From NCBI GenBank assembly GCA_036491035.1, contig DASXCU010000091.1, positions 1-64,000 on the forward strand: a stretch of 64,000 bases of DNA, read 5' to 3'. Every line of letters begins with the position of its first letter. The stretch's first letter is position 1. The stretch is from Galbitalea sp036491035. GTDB lineage: Bacteria > Actinomycetota > Actinomycetes > Actinomycetales > Microbacteriaceae. The position numbers were made by a program, and so were the translations under genes. Positions 1 to 6,622 of this stretch are shown here, in pieces. The notes beneath the pieces were generated by a model that ran no database searches, was not told where the DNA came from, and saw nothing but the letters and a program-made list of their open reading frames with translations.

Positions 1-1966
1 TGAAGGCGAGACCGATCACTCCGAGGCCGATCCAGTAGATCTGCACCACCGAGGTGTTGAACCCGACCTTGAACGGCTTGGTCAGCGCGGAGCTCGCACC
101 GTTGAGGAACGAGGTGTCGCTCGTTGAGCTGTCCGTCGAACTGGTCGCCTTCGAGTTGCCCTTCTTGAGCTCCTTGGAGATCGTCGGGGCCAGCTTGTCC
201 ACGTAGAACGAGCGCTGGCTCGACACGGCCCAGTTGACCTGGACGGTTCCGTCGAGGACGCTGGCGTGAGCCGCCTTCGCTACCGCGGACACCGCTGCAG
301 CCTCGGCCGTGGGCTTCGCAGCCGCGACCTGCTGGGCGATCACCGTCGGCGCAGCAGCGGCGGGGATTGCTCCCGCAGCGACCTGCGCGTTGATCGCGTC
401 AGTCACCTTGGACGTGACCGCTGCATCCGCAGCGGCCTTCGCCTTGACGACGCCCGCATCGAGCTCCTTCTGGATGTTGTCCTTGATCGGGTTCACGATC
501 GGGGTCCAGAGCTGCTTCATGATCGCCTTGTTGTTCGATGCATCGGCAACGCTCGGGGTGAGTGCGGCATTCAGAGCGGAGCTCAGTGTCGTCTCATTCG
601 AGGTCGCGGTCAGCACGTTACCCGGCAGGGCCGCGAACAGGACCGACAGCAGCACAGCGACACCCAGGGTTCCACCGATCTGACGGAAGAACGTCGAGGC
701 GCCGGTCGCAACACCCATCTGGTGAGGCTCGACGGCGTTCTGTGTTGCAAGCGTCAGCGTCTGCATCAGCTGGCCGAGGCCCAGGCCGATGAGGAACATC
801 GCGATGAAGATGTACCAGATCGGCTTGTCGTAGGTGATGAAGGTCAGCACGAGGAACCCGAGGCCGGTGACGAACGTTCCGGTGATCGGGAAGATGCCGT
901 ACTTACCCGTACGGGAGATGATCTGGCCGGATCCGATCGAGGCGACCAGTAGGCCACCCATCATCGGGAGCGTCGCGAAGCCGGACGCCGTTGGGCTCAG
1001 ACCGAACACGATCTGGAGGTACAGCGGAAGGGTCAGCATCGCGCCGAACATTCCGAAGCCGACCAGGATGCCGAGGATCGTCGCCATCGAGAACGGACGC
1101 GACTTGAAGAGGCGAAGCGGGATGATCGCATCCGCCTTCATGTAGTTCTCGATGAACAGGAAGGCGATCAGTCCGACGCCCGCGGTGATGTAGCAGGCGA
1201 TCGAGCCGGCCGAGGTCCAGCCCCAGGTGCGTCCCTCTTCTGCGACCAGTAGCACCGGGACCAGAGTCACGATGACAGCGGCAGCTCCAAACCAGTCGAT
1301 CCGGCGCTTGCCGTGACCCGAGAACTTCGGAAGGTGCAGGAAGGCAAGAACCATCAGCAGTGCGACGATGCCGATCGGGATGTTGATCAGGAAGACCCAG
1401 CGCCATCCGGTGATGAACAGGATCTGGTTCGCCCCGGCGAACAGGCCACCGATCAGCGGGCCGATGACGGAGGAGACACCGAAGACGGCCAGGAAGTACC
1501 CCTGGTACTTGGCGCGCTCACGCGGGGCGAGGATGTCGCCCATGATCGCGAGCGGGATGGACATCAGCGCACCCGCGCCGATGCCCTGGAACGCGCGGAA
1601 CGCGGCCAGCATGATCATCGACGTGGAGAACGACGAGGCCAGCGAACCGATGAGGAAGACCACGATGCCGAAGATGTACAGCGGGCGGCGCCCGAAGACG
1701 TCGGACAGCTTTCCGTAGATCGGCACGGCGATGGTCGAGGTGATCAGGTAGGCGGTGGTAACCCAGGCCTGGTCGTTAAGGCCGTGCAGGTCGTCACCGA
1801 TGGTACGGATGGCCGTACCGACGATGGTCTGGTCGAGTGACGACAGGAACATGCCGGCCATGAGGCCGTAGATAACAAGCAGGATCTGACGGTGCGTCAT
1901 GATGGGCTTCGAACCCGACGGGTCGGAAGCTGCTGGCGCCTTCGCGGGCGCGGTTGCGATTGACAA
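1..1966 (-). CDS. DHA2-family MFS drug efflux transporter (3' end outside window)
   Basis: This inner-membrane proton antiporter is expected to expel drugs or other amphiphilic compounds. The reading frame is open from a TTG at 1966 to the left edge. The first membrane helix carries the SLDQTIVGTA stretch typical of EmrB/QacA-like DHA2 pumps, followed by GKLSDVFGRRPLY, the MFS motif A between helices 2 and 3. Many hydrophobic segments follow, and a long extracytoplasmic loop rich in Ser and Lys lies near the left edge. The TTG start is chosen because AAGGAA lies 5 nt upstream; an internal ATG 22 codons later is possible but has no ribosome site. The last codons visible still encode a membrane helix, so the C-terminus is missing. 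A promoter with an overlapping palindrome lies about 100 nt upstream. The substrate is unknown. Confidence 0.93.
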   Translation of the reverse strand, partial: MSIATAPAKAPAASDPSGSKPIMTHRQILLVIYGLMAGMFLSSLDQTIVGTAIRTIGDDLHGLNDQAWVTTAYLITSTIAVPIYGKLSDVFGRRPLYIFGIVVFLIGSLASSFSTSMIMLAAFRAFQGIGAGALMSIPLAIMGDILAPRERAKYQGYFLAVFGVSSVIGPLIGGLFAGANQILFITGWRWVFLINIPIGIVALLMVLAFLHLPKFSGHGKRRIDWFGAAAVIVTLVPVLLVAEEGRTWGWTSAGSIACYITAGVGLIAFLFIENYMKADAIIPLRLFKSRPFSMATILGILVGFGMFGAMLTLPLYLQIVFGLSPTASGFATLPMMGGLLVASIGSGQIISRTGKYGIFPITGTFVTGLGFLVLTFITYDKPIWYIFIAMFLIGLGLGQLMQTLTLATQNAVEPHQMGVATGASTFFRQIGGTLGVAVLLSVLFAALPGNVLTATSNETTLSSALNAALTPSVADASNNKAIMKQLWTPIVNPIKDNIQKELDAGVVKAKAAADAAVTSKVTDAINAQVAAGAIPAAAAPTVIAQQVAAAKPTAEAAAVSAVAKAAHASVLDGTVQVNWAVSSQRSFYVDKLAPTISKELKKGNSKATSSTDSSTSDTSFLNGASSALTKPFKVGFNTSVVQIYWIGLGVIGLAF

Positions 1967-2060
1967 GAGAATTCCTTAAATGACGGAAATGGTGCGTCGG
2001 ACGTCGCTCAAGACGCCATAAAACGCGGCGACACGAGCGCCGACATTGGCGTACTGGTTT

Positions 2061-2101
2061 TGCAGACAGTGCAATATTACACGTCTGCATCTCTGCGTCA
2101 A
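2061..2101 (-). promoter_or_regulatory. Promoter and palindromic operator of the DHA2 pump
   Basis: On the minus strand TTGACG (2101-2096) and TAATAT (2079-2074) are separated by 16 nt, a good sigma-70-type promoter. The -10 sits inside a near-palindrome at 2061-2089 with arms TGCAGAC and GTCTGCA around GTGCAATATTACAC. A repressor bound there would block the promoter, as TetR-family proteins do for efflux pumps. No regulator gene lies in the visible flank. The rest of 1967-2187 shows no gene. Confidence 0.65.
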
Positions 2102-2187
2102 CTGCAAGAACGCGAAATACTCCGAGCGGAGTAGTCGAACGCCCTCTCACCCCGAGGCTTCGACCGGCGGCCACATCGGAGGCTCCC

Positions 2188-2694
2188 TCAGCCGATATGG
2201 CAGATCATCTCTATGCGCCGGCCCAGATCGAGAATGCCCGCCTCCTCCTCGGCGTGGATCAGTTCCCGCTCGAACGGTGTCGACGGCTCCGCCTCCACGA
2301 AACCGCAGCTGGCATAGAACGGGGCGTTCCACGGGATGTCCGCGAAGGTTCGAAGCGTCATGATCTCGCATCCGAGGGCACGCGCCTCCCGCTTCGCCGA
2401 CTCGACGAGCGCTCGCCCGTGGCCGTGGCGCGCGTGGGCAGGCAGCACGGACACCTGCTCGAGGTGCGCCCATCCGGGGATGAGGAGAACGTGGGCGAAT
2501 CCGATCGCGTCGCCACCGTCATCCTCGGCAAGTACGAGCACGTAGCCCCGGCGTCCCATCCGCTCGGCGGCGGACGGAGCCGGAGTCCACACCTCGGGGT
2601 TCAGGCGGTCGACGAGGATGACGTCCGCATCGTTCTCGATCTCCTCGAGACCCGTCAGGTCGTTGGTGTCGGCGATCCGAATCGCGGGAGGCAT
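2188..2694 (-). CDS. GNAT family N-acetyltransferase
   Basis: A 168-residue GNAT enzyme predicted to move an acetyl group from acetyl-CoA to an unknown small molecule or protein. The acetyl-CoA region is seen around residues 75-110 (HLEQVSVLPAHARHGHGRAL, the R/Q-x-x-G/A loop), and the C-terminal part contains PFYASCGFVEAE, the usual beta-5/helix segment. Length and layout fit a single GNAT domain. The ATG at 2694 is preceded on the minus strand by TAGCTT and exactly 6 nt, so the message is probably leaderless. It is followed, not overlapped, by the efflux pump gene and may be transcribed alone. The substrate cannot be inferred. Confidence 0.9.
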   Translation of the reverse strand: MPPAIRIADTNDLTGLEEIENDADVILVDRLNPEVWTPAPSAAERMGRRGYVLVLAEDDGGDAIGFAHVLLIPGWAHLEQVSVLPAHARHGHGRALVESAKREARALGCEIMTLRTFADIPWNAPFYASCGFVEAEPSTPFERELIHAEEEAGILDLGRRIEMICHIG

Positions 2695-2812
2695 GATGCC
2701 AAGCTAGCCCGAGCGCGAGTGCCGGTGAAGGCTCTCCGGTTTTGTACCCCGTTTTGTCCTCATTTTGGCCAACACCCGCAATGGGGGCTGTCAATCGGGG
2801 TACAGGATTCCG

Positions 2813-2921
2813 TAGTCTCTAACCATCAAGACGAGCCGTTCGGGTCGGCTGCTCTTGACCGAAAGACGCCCCACCTGGGTTCACAAGAGTCGGGGGACTC
2901 GCCAGGATCGGGGCGTTTTTC
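2813..2921 (+). ncRNA. Candidate structured small RNA ending in an intrinsic terminator
   Basis: Between divergent genes lies a compact fold. Hairpin 1 pairs TCAAGA (2826-2831) with TCTTGA (2853-2858) and AGCCG (2834-2838) with CGGCT (2846-2850). Element 2 pairs CGCCCC (2867-2872) with GGGGCG (2910-2915) and CCTGG (2874-2878) with CCAGG (2902-2906), and holds an inner hairpin GAGTC-GGGG-GACTC (2887-2900). Five T follow at 2916-2920, giving a terminator on the plus strand. A weak promoter may be TGTCAA (2789-2794) with TAGTCT (2813-2818). The next gene has its own -10 at 2959, so this looks like a separate RNA of about 100 nt rather than only an attenuator. I recognise no family. Confidence 0.55.
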
Positions 2922-2970
2922 ATTTAATTGGCTTACACAGACGTTACGGCGCTCTCCCTAACCTCTGGAC

Positions 2971-3525
2971 ATGTCAAAAGTGGCCACCGCTCTCGTCCTC
3001 GTCTCGTGTATCGCTGTGCTGAGTGGACTGCTCACCGGATGTTCGGCCGGTGCTCTTCCTGTTGGCTCCGCCCGAGGGCCCGGCGCGACATCCGCTCCGA
3101 CCAAGCCTCCGGCATCGGCACCACCCGACTCGGATGATCTGACCGCGGTTCCGCAGAAGTGCCCGTCCGCAGCCGAAGTCGCTGCGCTCGTCGGTTTCGC
3201 CGTGCCGGACCCGCAGGCGACCTCATCGGGGGCAGGACTCGCCTGCACGTACGCAAGTTCGGACGTCGCCCATGACATGCAGATCAATTTCCATCCGACC
3301 CCGAGCGGCACGACGGCGGAGACGGTGAAAGCCGAACTCGCGGGGAGTGGCGGTGCCGCTCCGGTTAGCCCCGTCGCTGGCCTCGGCGATGCCGCTTTCA
3401 GCGCGTCACCGCCGGAAGGCGGTGCCGCGCTTCTCGTCTGGAACAAGGGCGTCGAGTTCAGCATTGTCGACGCCCAGGACGTGGATGGCTTGCGACGCGT
3501 CGCCCTCGGAATCCTCTCCGACTAA
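2971..3525 (+). CDS. Secreted lipoprotein, DUF3558-like
   Basis: The N-terminus is a lipoprotein signal with hydrophobic core and lipobox LLTGC, so Cys24 should be lipidated and the protein anchored outside the membrane. A Pro/Ser/Ala-rich linker follows. The remaining domain has paired cysteines in KCPSAAEVAALVGF and LACTYAS, a pattern like the DUF3558 family of actinobacterial lipoproteins; the match is by eye only. The ATG at 2971 follows TAACCT and exactly 6 nt, so the mRNA is probably leaderless. The gene ends in a 4-nt overlap with the convergent DoxX gene. No function is known. Confidence 0.8.
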   Translation: MSKVATALVLVSCIAVLSGLLTGCSAGALPVGSARGPGATSAPTKPPASAPPDSDDLTAVPQKCPSAAEVAALVGFAVPDPQATSSGAGLACTYASSDVAHDMQINFHPTPSGTTAETVKAELAGSGGAAPVSPVAGLGDAAFSASPPEGGAALLVWNKGVEFSIVDAQDVDGLRRVALGILSD

Positions 3526-3911
3526 TCCTGCTGGCGTTCGTCCCCAGTCGACCAGAGCGCCGTTGCGATCAATGGAATCTGGAGGGGCAGCCGGAGGAGT
3601 CGCTTCGCGTCGGTGTCGAGGCCCAGCGAATCGCGACGGTTTCGCCACTGCGAGAGGTTGCCCGGAAATACGGCGACGAAGAAAGCCGTGGCGATACGCC
3701 CGATCCACTTCTTTTGTATCCCAGAGACCAGCGCGGCCCCCAGACCGATCTCTGCTACGCCCGACAGCATGACTGTGGCGTCGTCGTCGATCGGAACCCA
3801 CTCGGGAACCTGAGCCCGAAACGCTCGTCGGGCAAACGTCAAGTGTCCGACACCGGCGAAGACCAGGGATGCGCCGAGCGCGATTCGAGATACGGAGCGA
3901 AGTGAGGGCAT
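3522..3911 (-). CDS. DoxX-like small membrane protein
   Basis: About 129 residues with four predicted membrane helices: an N-terminal helix (SRIALGASLVFAGVGHLTFA), a second with GVAEIGLGAAL, a third (IATAFFVAVFPGNLSQW) and a C-terminal one (LPLQIPLIATALWS). This is the layout of DoxX/DoxD-like proteins; the PGN...W segment is typical of the subgroup found alone in actinobacteria. The exact role is unknown, with links to oxidative stress proposed for relatives. The start is uncertain: ATG at 3911, GTG at 3914 and TTG at 3923 are all in frame. It converges on the lipoprotein gene with a 4-nt overlap. Confidence 0.75.
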   Translation of the reverse strand: MPSLRSVSRIALGASLVFAGVGHLTFARRAFRAQVPEWVPIDDDATVMLSGVAEIGLGAALVSGIQKKWIGRIATAFFVAVFPGNLSQWRNRRDSLGLDTDAKRLLRLPLQIPLIATALWSTGDERQQD

Positions 3912-3997
3912 CACTCCACGCAACGCTCGTGCGGTCCGGTTTTCAAGGGGTTGCGTCGCTTCGCCCCGATGCTGAGCTACTTACTTGGCGGAAATGA

Positions 3998-4026
3998 CTG
4001 AGGGCCCCGCCTTGCGGAGCCCTCAG
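3998..4026 (-). terminator. Hairpin, probable original terminator of tRNA-Tyr
   Basis: CTGAGGGC (3998-4005) pairs with GCCCTCAG (4019-4026), with CCGC/GCGG inside. On the minus strand this lies just beyond the target-site copy left of the insertion sequence, so before insertion it stood about 5 nt after the short duplicated sequence and would have ended the tRNA-Tyr transcript. The T-tract is poor (GTCATTTCC), so strength is uncertain. Confidence 0.5.
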
Positions 4027-4030
4027 CTGA

Positions 4031-4045
4031 TTGTGGCAAGTAAGG
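4031..4045. repeat. Target-site duplication, left copy
   Basis: TTGTGGCAAGTAAGG directly precedes the left end of the insertion sequence and is repeated exactly at 5349-5363 after its right end. The 15 bases are the last 12 nt of tRNA-Tyr plus three 3' flanking nt, read on the plus strand. This length is within the range known for the IS481 family. Confidence 0.93.
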
Positions 4046-4118
4046 TGTCTGGGTTCAGGACATCGTTGATAGATGAGTCGAGACATCGTTGATAGGGGCT
4101 CTGCTTCGATGATGGGTC

Positions 4119-5298
4119 ATGTCGAAGGCTCGCGTGATCGTCCTGTCCGTCGTGCAGCAAGGTCTCACGAAAGCGCAGGCGGCGAAGAAGTTCGATGTGT
4201 CCTGGCAGTGGGTTCATACGTTGGTCACCCGATACGAGGACGGTGGCCTTGACGCACTCGAGCCCCGAAGCCGACGCCCGAAGACCAGTACCCGATCCAC
4301 ACCACCACGGGTCCGGACCCGCATCCTCGCCCTCCGAACCTGGCTCGACACCCAGGGTCTCGACGCCGGCCCGGTCACGATCGCCTGGCACCTCGAACAC
4401 GAAGGCCTCACCGCCCCCGCGATCTCCACCATCCGGCGCATCATCACCGCCGCGGGCCTGGTCACCCCGGAACCGGCGAAACGACCCCGCAGCTCCTACA
4501 TTCGCTTCCAAGCCGACCAACCCAACGAAACCTGGCAATCGGACTTCACCCACTGGGCCCTCGCCGATGGGACCGACATCGAGATCCTGAACTGGCTTGA
4601 TGACCACTCCAGACTGCTGCTCTCCTGCACCGCCCACGACCACGTCACCGGCGGTGACGTCGTTGACACCTTCACCCGGAACACCAACGACTACGGGCCC
4701 CCCGCCTCAACCCTCACCGATAACGGCAGGGTTTACACCGCGAAGTTCGGTGGCGGCCGCAACGCTTTCGAATACCTCATCGCCGCCCTTGGCATCGCGC
4801 AAAAGAATGGGCACCCCTACCACCCGCAAACCCAGGGCAAGATCGAGCGCTTCCACCAAACCCTCAAACGCTGGCTCGACGCCCGCCCGCCAGCCTCGAC
4901 CCTGACCGAACTGCAAGCCCAGCTCAACCAATTCCAGATCGTCTACAACCAACAACGACCCCACCGCGCCCTCGCCCGGCAAACACCCCAACAGGCCTAT
5001 AACGCGACCATCAAAGCCACCCCGACTGGGCACCCGCTCTCGGCCCACTACCGGGGTCCGCCACCACATCGTCGACCAATTCGGCAAACTCACCCTCCGC
5101 CACGCCAGCCAACTCCACCACCTCGGAGTCGGCCGCGACCACGCCCGAAAACCCGTCCTCATCCTCACCGACGAAAGGACCGTGACAATCACCGAGAACA
5201 ACACCGGCGAAATCCTCGGCACATACCTGATCGAGCCCGACAAAAACTACTGGCGGAACCAAACAAAAGAGCCCGGCCGATGGCCGGGCTCTTTCTAA
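4119..5298 (+). pseudogene. IS481 transposase gene with a +1 frameshift near its 3' end
   Basis: An N-terminal HTH (GLTKAQAAKKFDVSWQWVHT) is followed by a second HTH region and an rve-type integrase core with WQSDFTHW (first Asp), the LTDNGRVY segment (second Asp) and HPQTQGKIERFHQTLK (Glu). The frame is intact to HYR at 5052. A run of four G at 5053-5056 then shifts reading; removing one G restores a normal IS481 C-terminus beginning VRHHIVDQFGKLTLRHAS and ending at TAA 5296-5298. The unshifted frame instead gives a Pro/Arg-rich tail running past the IS end to 5378. The catalytic core is upstream of the shift, but the C-terminal beta domain is lost. A sequencing error in the G run cannot be excluded. 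Confidence 0.88.
5266..5294 (+). terminator. Intrinsic terminator at the right end of the IS
   Basis: AAAGAGCCCGGCC (5266-5278) pairs perfectly with GGCCGGGCTCTTT (5282-5294) around a 3-nt loop. The stem overlaps the last codons of the restored transposase frame. It is symmetric enough to work on both strands, and so may now end tRNA-Tyr transcription that enters the IS from the right. Confidence 0.8.
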
Positions 5299-5348
5299 AT
5301 ATCAACGATGTCCCGAGTCACCTATCAACGATGTCTCGACTCATCACA

Positions 5349-5363
5349 TTGTGGCAAGTAAGG
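5349..5363. repeat. Target-site duplication, right copy
   Basis: This copy of TTGTGGCAAGTAAGG contains the intact 3' end of tRNA-Tyr. Its partner is at 4031-4045. Confidence 0.93.
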
Positions 5364-5433
5364 GATTCGAACCCCTGAAGTTGAAAACGTCTGATTTACA
5401 GTCAGATCCCTTTGGCCGCTTGGGTAACTTGCC
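5352..5433 (-). tRNA. tRNA-Tyr (anticodon GUA)
   Basis: An 82-nt class II tRNA. The acceptor stem pairs GGCAAGT with ACTTGCC, the anticodon stem-loop is TCTGA-CTGTAAA-TCAGA with GTA as anticodon, a long variable arm follows as in bacterial tRNA-Tyr, and the T arm contains GGTTCGAATCC. The discriminator base is A; CCA is not encoded. It delivers tyrosine to UAC/UAU codons. The insertion sequence begins 3 nt beyond its 3' end without changing the tRNA. Confidence 0.97.
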
Positions 5434-5514
5434 AGAACGCTCCCGACCACGTGTGATCACCTGTCCGGAGGCGCTGAATAAGAATACTAGGCCGAACGTG
5501 CTTCCGTGTTCACG

Positions 5515-6081
5515 TCAACCCGCGATCAGCAGCACGGGCTCCCCCGCGAGTGTGAGTTTGTCGATCGCCACCCCAGCCGAACCCTTCGTGAAGATTTGCT
5601 GCGTGCCGCTCGTGATCGTCGCCTCTGTTCCCCCGACGAAACCATCGTTCACCACTCGGGACGAGATCACCTTCTCATCCGCGTCCGAGATCCCGATGAA
5701 ATACAGCTCGTCCACGGTCTTCTTACCGGACTCCGCAATCCCGAAGGCGCACGAGGCGGTGTATCCCTGCGTCAGCTCTGGATCCGCGCCAACCCCCGCC
5801 GTGACCGACGGATTGAGAATGGCCAGCGCGGCGGTGGAGGGCAGACCGGCGAGCAAGCCCGCCTTGAGCGAATCGGGGCACGAGGTCGCAATCCCGGAAT
5901 CATCCGAGGTACCGGACGGCGAGGAGTCCGACGAGGTGAAACCGAGCGCCTCCTGACCGATGGCGACGGCCTGCGAATTGCTCAAGCCCGCGGCGACGGA
6001 TGAGCTGCAGCCCGCGAGCGCGTTCGCCAGCACCACCCCGACGATGACGGCGCCACAGATGCGACGATTCCCCAATTGCAC
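5515..6081 (-). CDS. Putative lipoprotein of unknown function
   Basis: A 188-residue protein with a short signal peptide and lipobox ALAGC, so Cys25 is the likely lipid anchor. A Ser/Gly/Asp-rich linker precedes a compact domain with two cysteines (SCPDSLK and TASCAFG) that may form a disulfide outside the cell. I recognise no family. The GTG at 6081 follows TATCCT and exactly 6 nt on the minus strand, which fits a leaderless message and decides against the TTG two codons later. It is divergent from yajQ, and the two -10 boxes are only 13 nt apart. Confidence 0.78.
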   Translation of the reverse strand: MQLGNRRICGAVIVGVVLANALAGCSSSVAAGLSNSQAVAIGQEALGFTSSDSSPSGTSDDSGIATSCPDSLKAGLLAGLPSTAALAILNPSVTAGVGADPELTQGYTASCAFGIAESGKKTVDELYFIGISDADEKVISSRVVNDGFVGGTEATITSGTQQIFTKGSAGVAIDKLTLAGEPVLLIAG

Positions 6082-6118
6082 GCTCCAAGGATATGGCCGA
6101 CCGCTCTAAAGTGGAGTC

Positions 6119-6607
6119 ATGGCAGATTCCACTTTCGACATCGTGAGCAAGGTCGACAAGATGGAGGCGGACAACGCCGTCAACCAGGCCCAAAAAGAGA
6201 TTGCGACGCGCTACGACTTCAAGAACGTCGGCGCATCCGTCGAATGGAGCGGCGAGAAGCTGCTGCTCAAGGCCAGCGCCGAGGAGCGGGTCAAGGCCGT
6301 ACTCGAAGTACTCGAACAGAAGTTCATCAAACGAGGAATCTCGCTGCGCAGCCTGGATGAGGGTGACCCGTTCCCGAGCGGCAAGGAGTACCGCATCGAG
6401 GTTGGCCTCAAGAACGGCATCTCCTCCGAGGACGCGAAGAAGGTCGCCAAGATCATCCGCGAAGAGGGCCCGAAGAGCGTCAAGTCGCAGATCCAGGGTG
6501 ACGAGCTGCGAGTGCAGTCGAAGAGCCGCGACGACCTCCAGGCAACAATGGCTCTGCTCAAGGGAAAAGACCTCGACGTCGACCTGCAGTTCGTCAACTT
6601 CCGTTAG
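6119..6607 (+). CDS. YajQ family cyclic di-GMP/nucleotide-binding protein
   Basis: At 162 residues this is the full YajQ length. It begins with the family signature STFDIVSKVDKMEADNAVNQA and keeps IATRYDFKNVGASVEW and SVKSQIQGDELRVQSKSRDDLQ, covering both ferredoxin-like halves. Relatives bind nucleotides and RNA, and some act as cyclic di-GMP effectors; the role in actinobacteria is unclear. The ATG at 6119 follows TAAAGT by exactly 6 nt, which suggests a leaderless mRNA. Cardiolipin synthase follows after 15 nt in the same direction and may be cotranscribed. Confidence 0.95.
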   Translation: MADSTFDIVSKVDKMEADNAVNQAQKEIATRYDFKNVGASVEWSGEKLLLKASAEERVKAVLEVLEQKFIKRGISLRSLDEGDPFPSGKEYRIEVGLKNGISSEDAKKVAKIIREEGPKSVKSQIQGDELRVQSKSRDDLQATMALLKGKDLDVDLQFVNFR

Positions 6608-6622
6608 ACGCGGGGCGCAGGC

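Larger units (their letters stand above)
4046..5348 (+). mobile_element. IS481-family insertion sequence, 1303 bp
   Basis: Both ends start with TGT and are imperfect inverted repeats. Each end carries GACATCGTTGATAG 13 nt inside the tip and a second GACATCGTTGATA copy 23 nt further in, as likely transposase binding sites. Exact 15-bp direct repeats flank the element. It holds a single DDE transposase gene read rightward and a strong terminator at its right end. It is inserted at the 3' end of tRNA-Tyr, and the duplicated bases restore the tRNA sequence, so the tRNA is not damaged. The tRNA is now cut off from its own terminator hairpin at 3998-4026. Confidence 0.94.

Noticed and set aside
2813..2921. 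6C RNA, SRP RNA or tmRNA
   Set aside because: The loops are G-rich rather than runs of C, and the GGAAGC SRP motif and the tRNA-like ends of tmRNA are absent.
4031..5363. Direct repeats at a tRNA end as attachment sites of an integrative element
   Set aside because: The repeats abut the TGT...ACA inverted ends of the IS exactly and enclose only a DDE transposase, no integrase, so they are a target-site duplication.
5053..5378. Programmed frameshifting in the transposase, or the Pro/Arg-rich tail as a real C-terminus
   Set aside because: IS481 elements normally have one uninterrupted gene; the tail runs past the IS end into tRNA-Tyr, and the other frame gives the expected domain.
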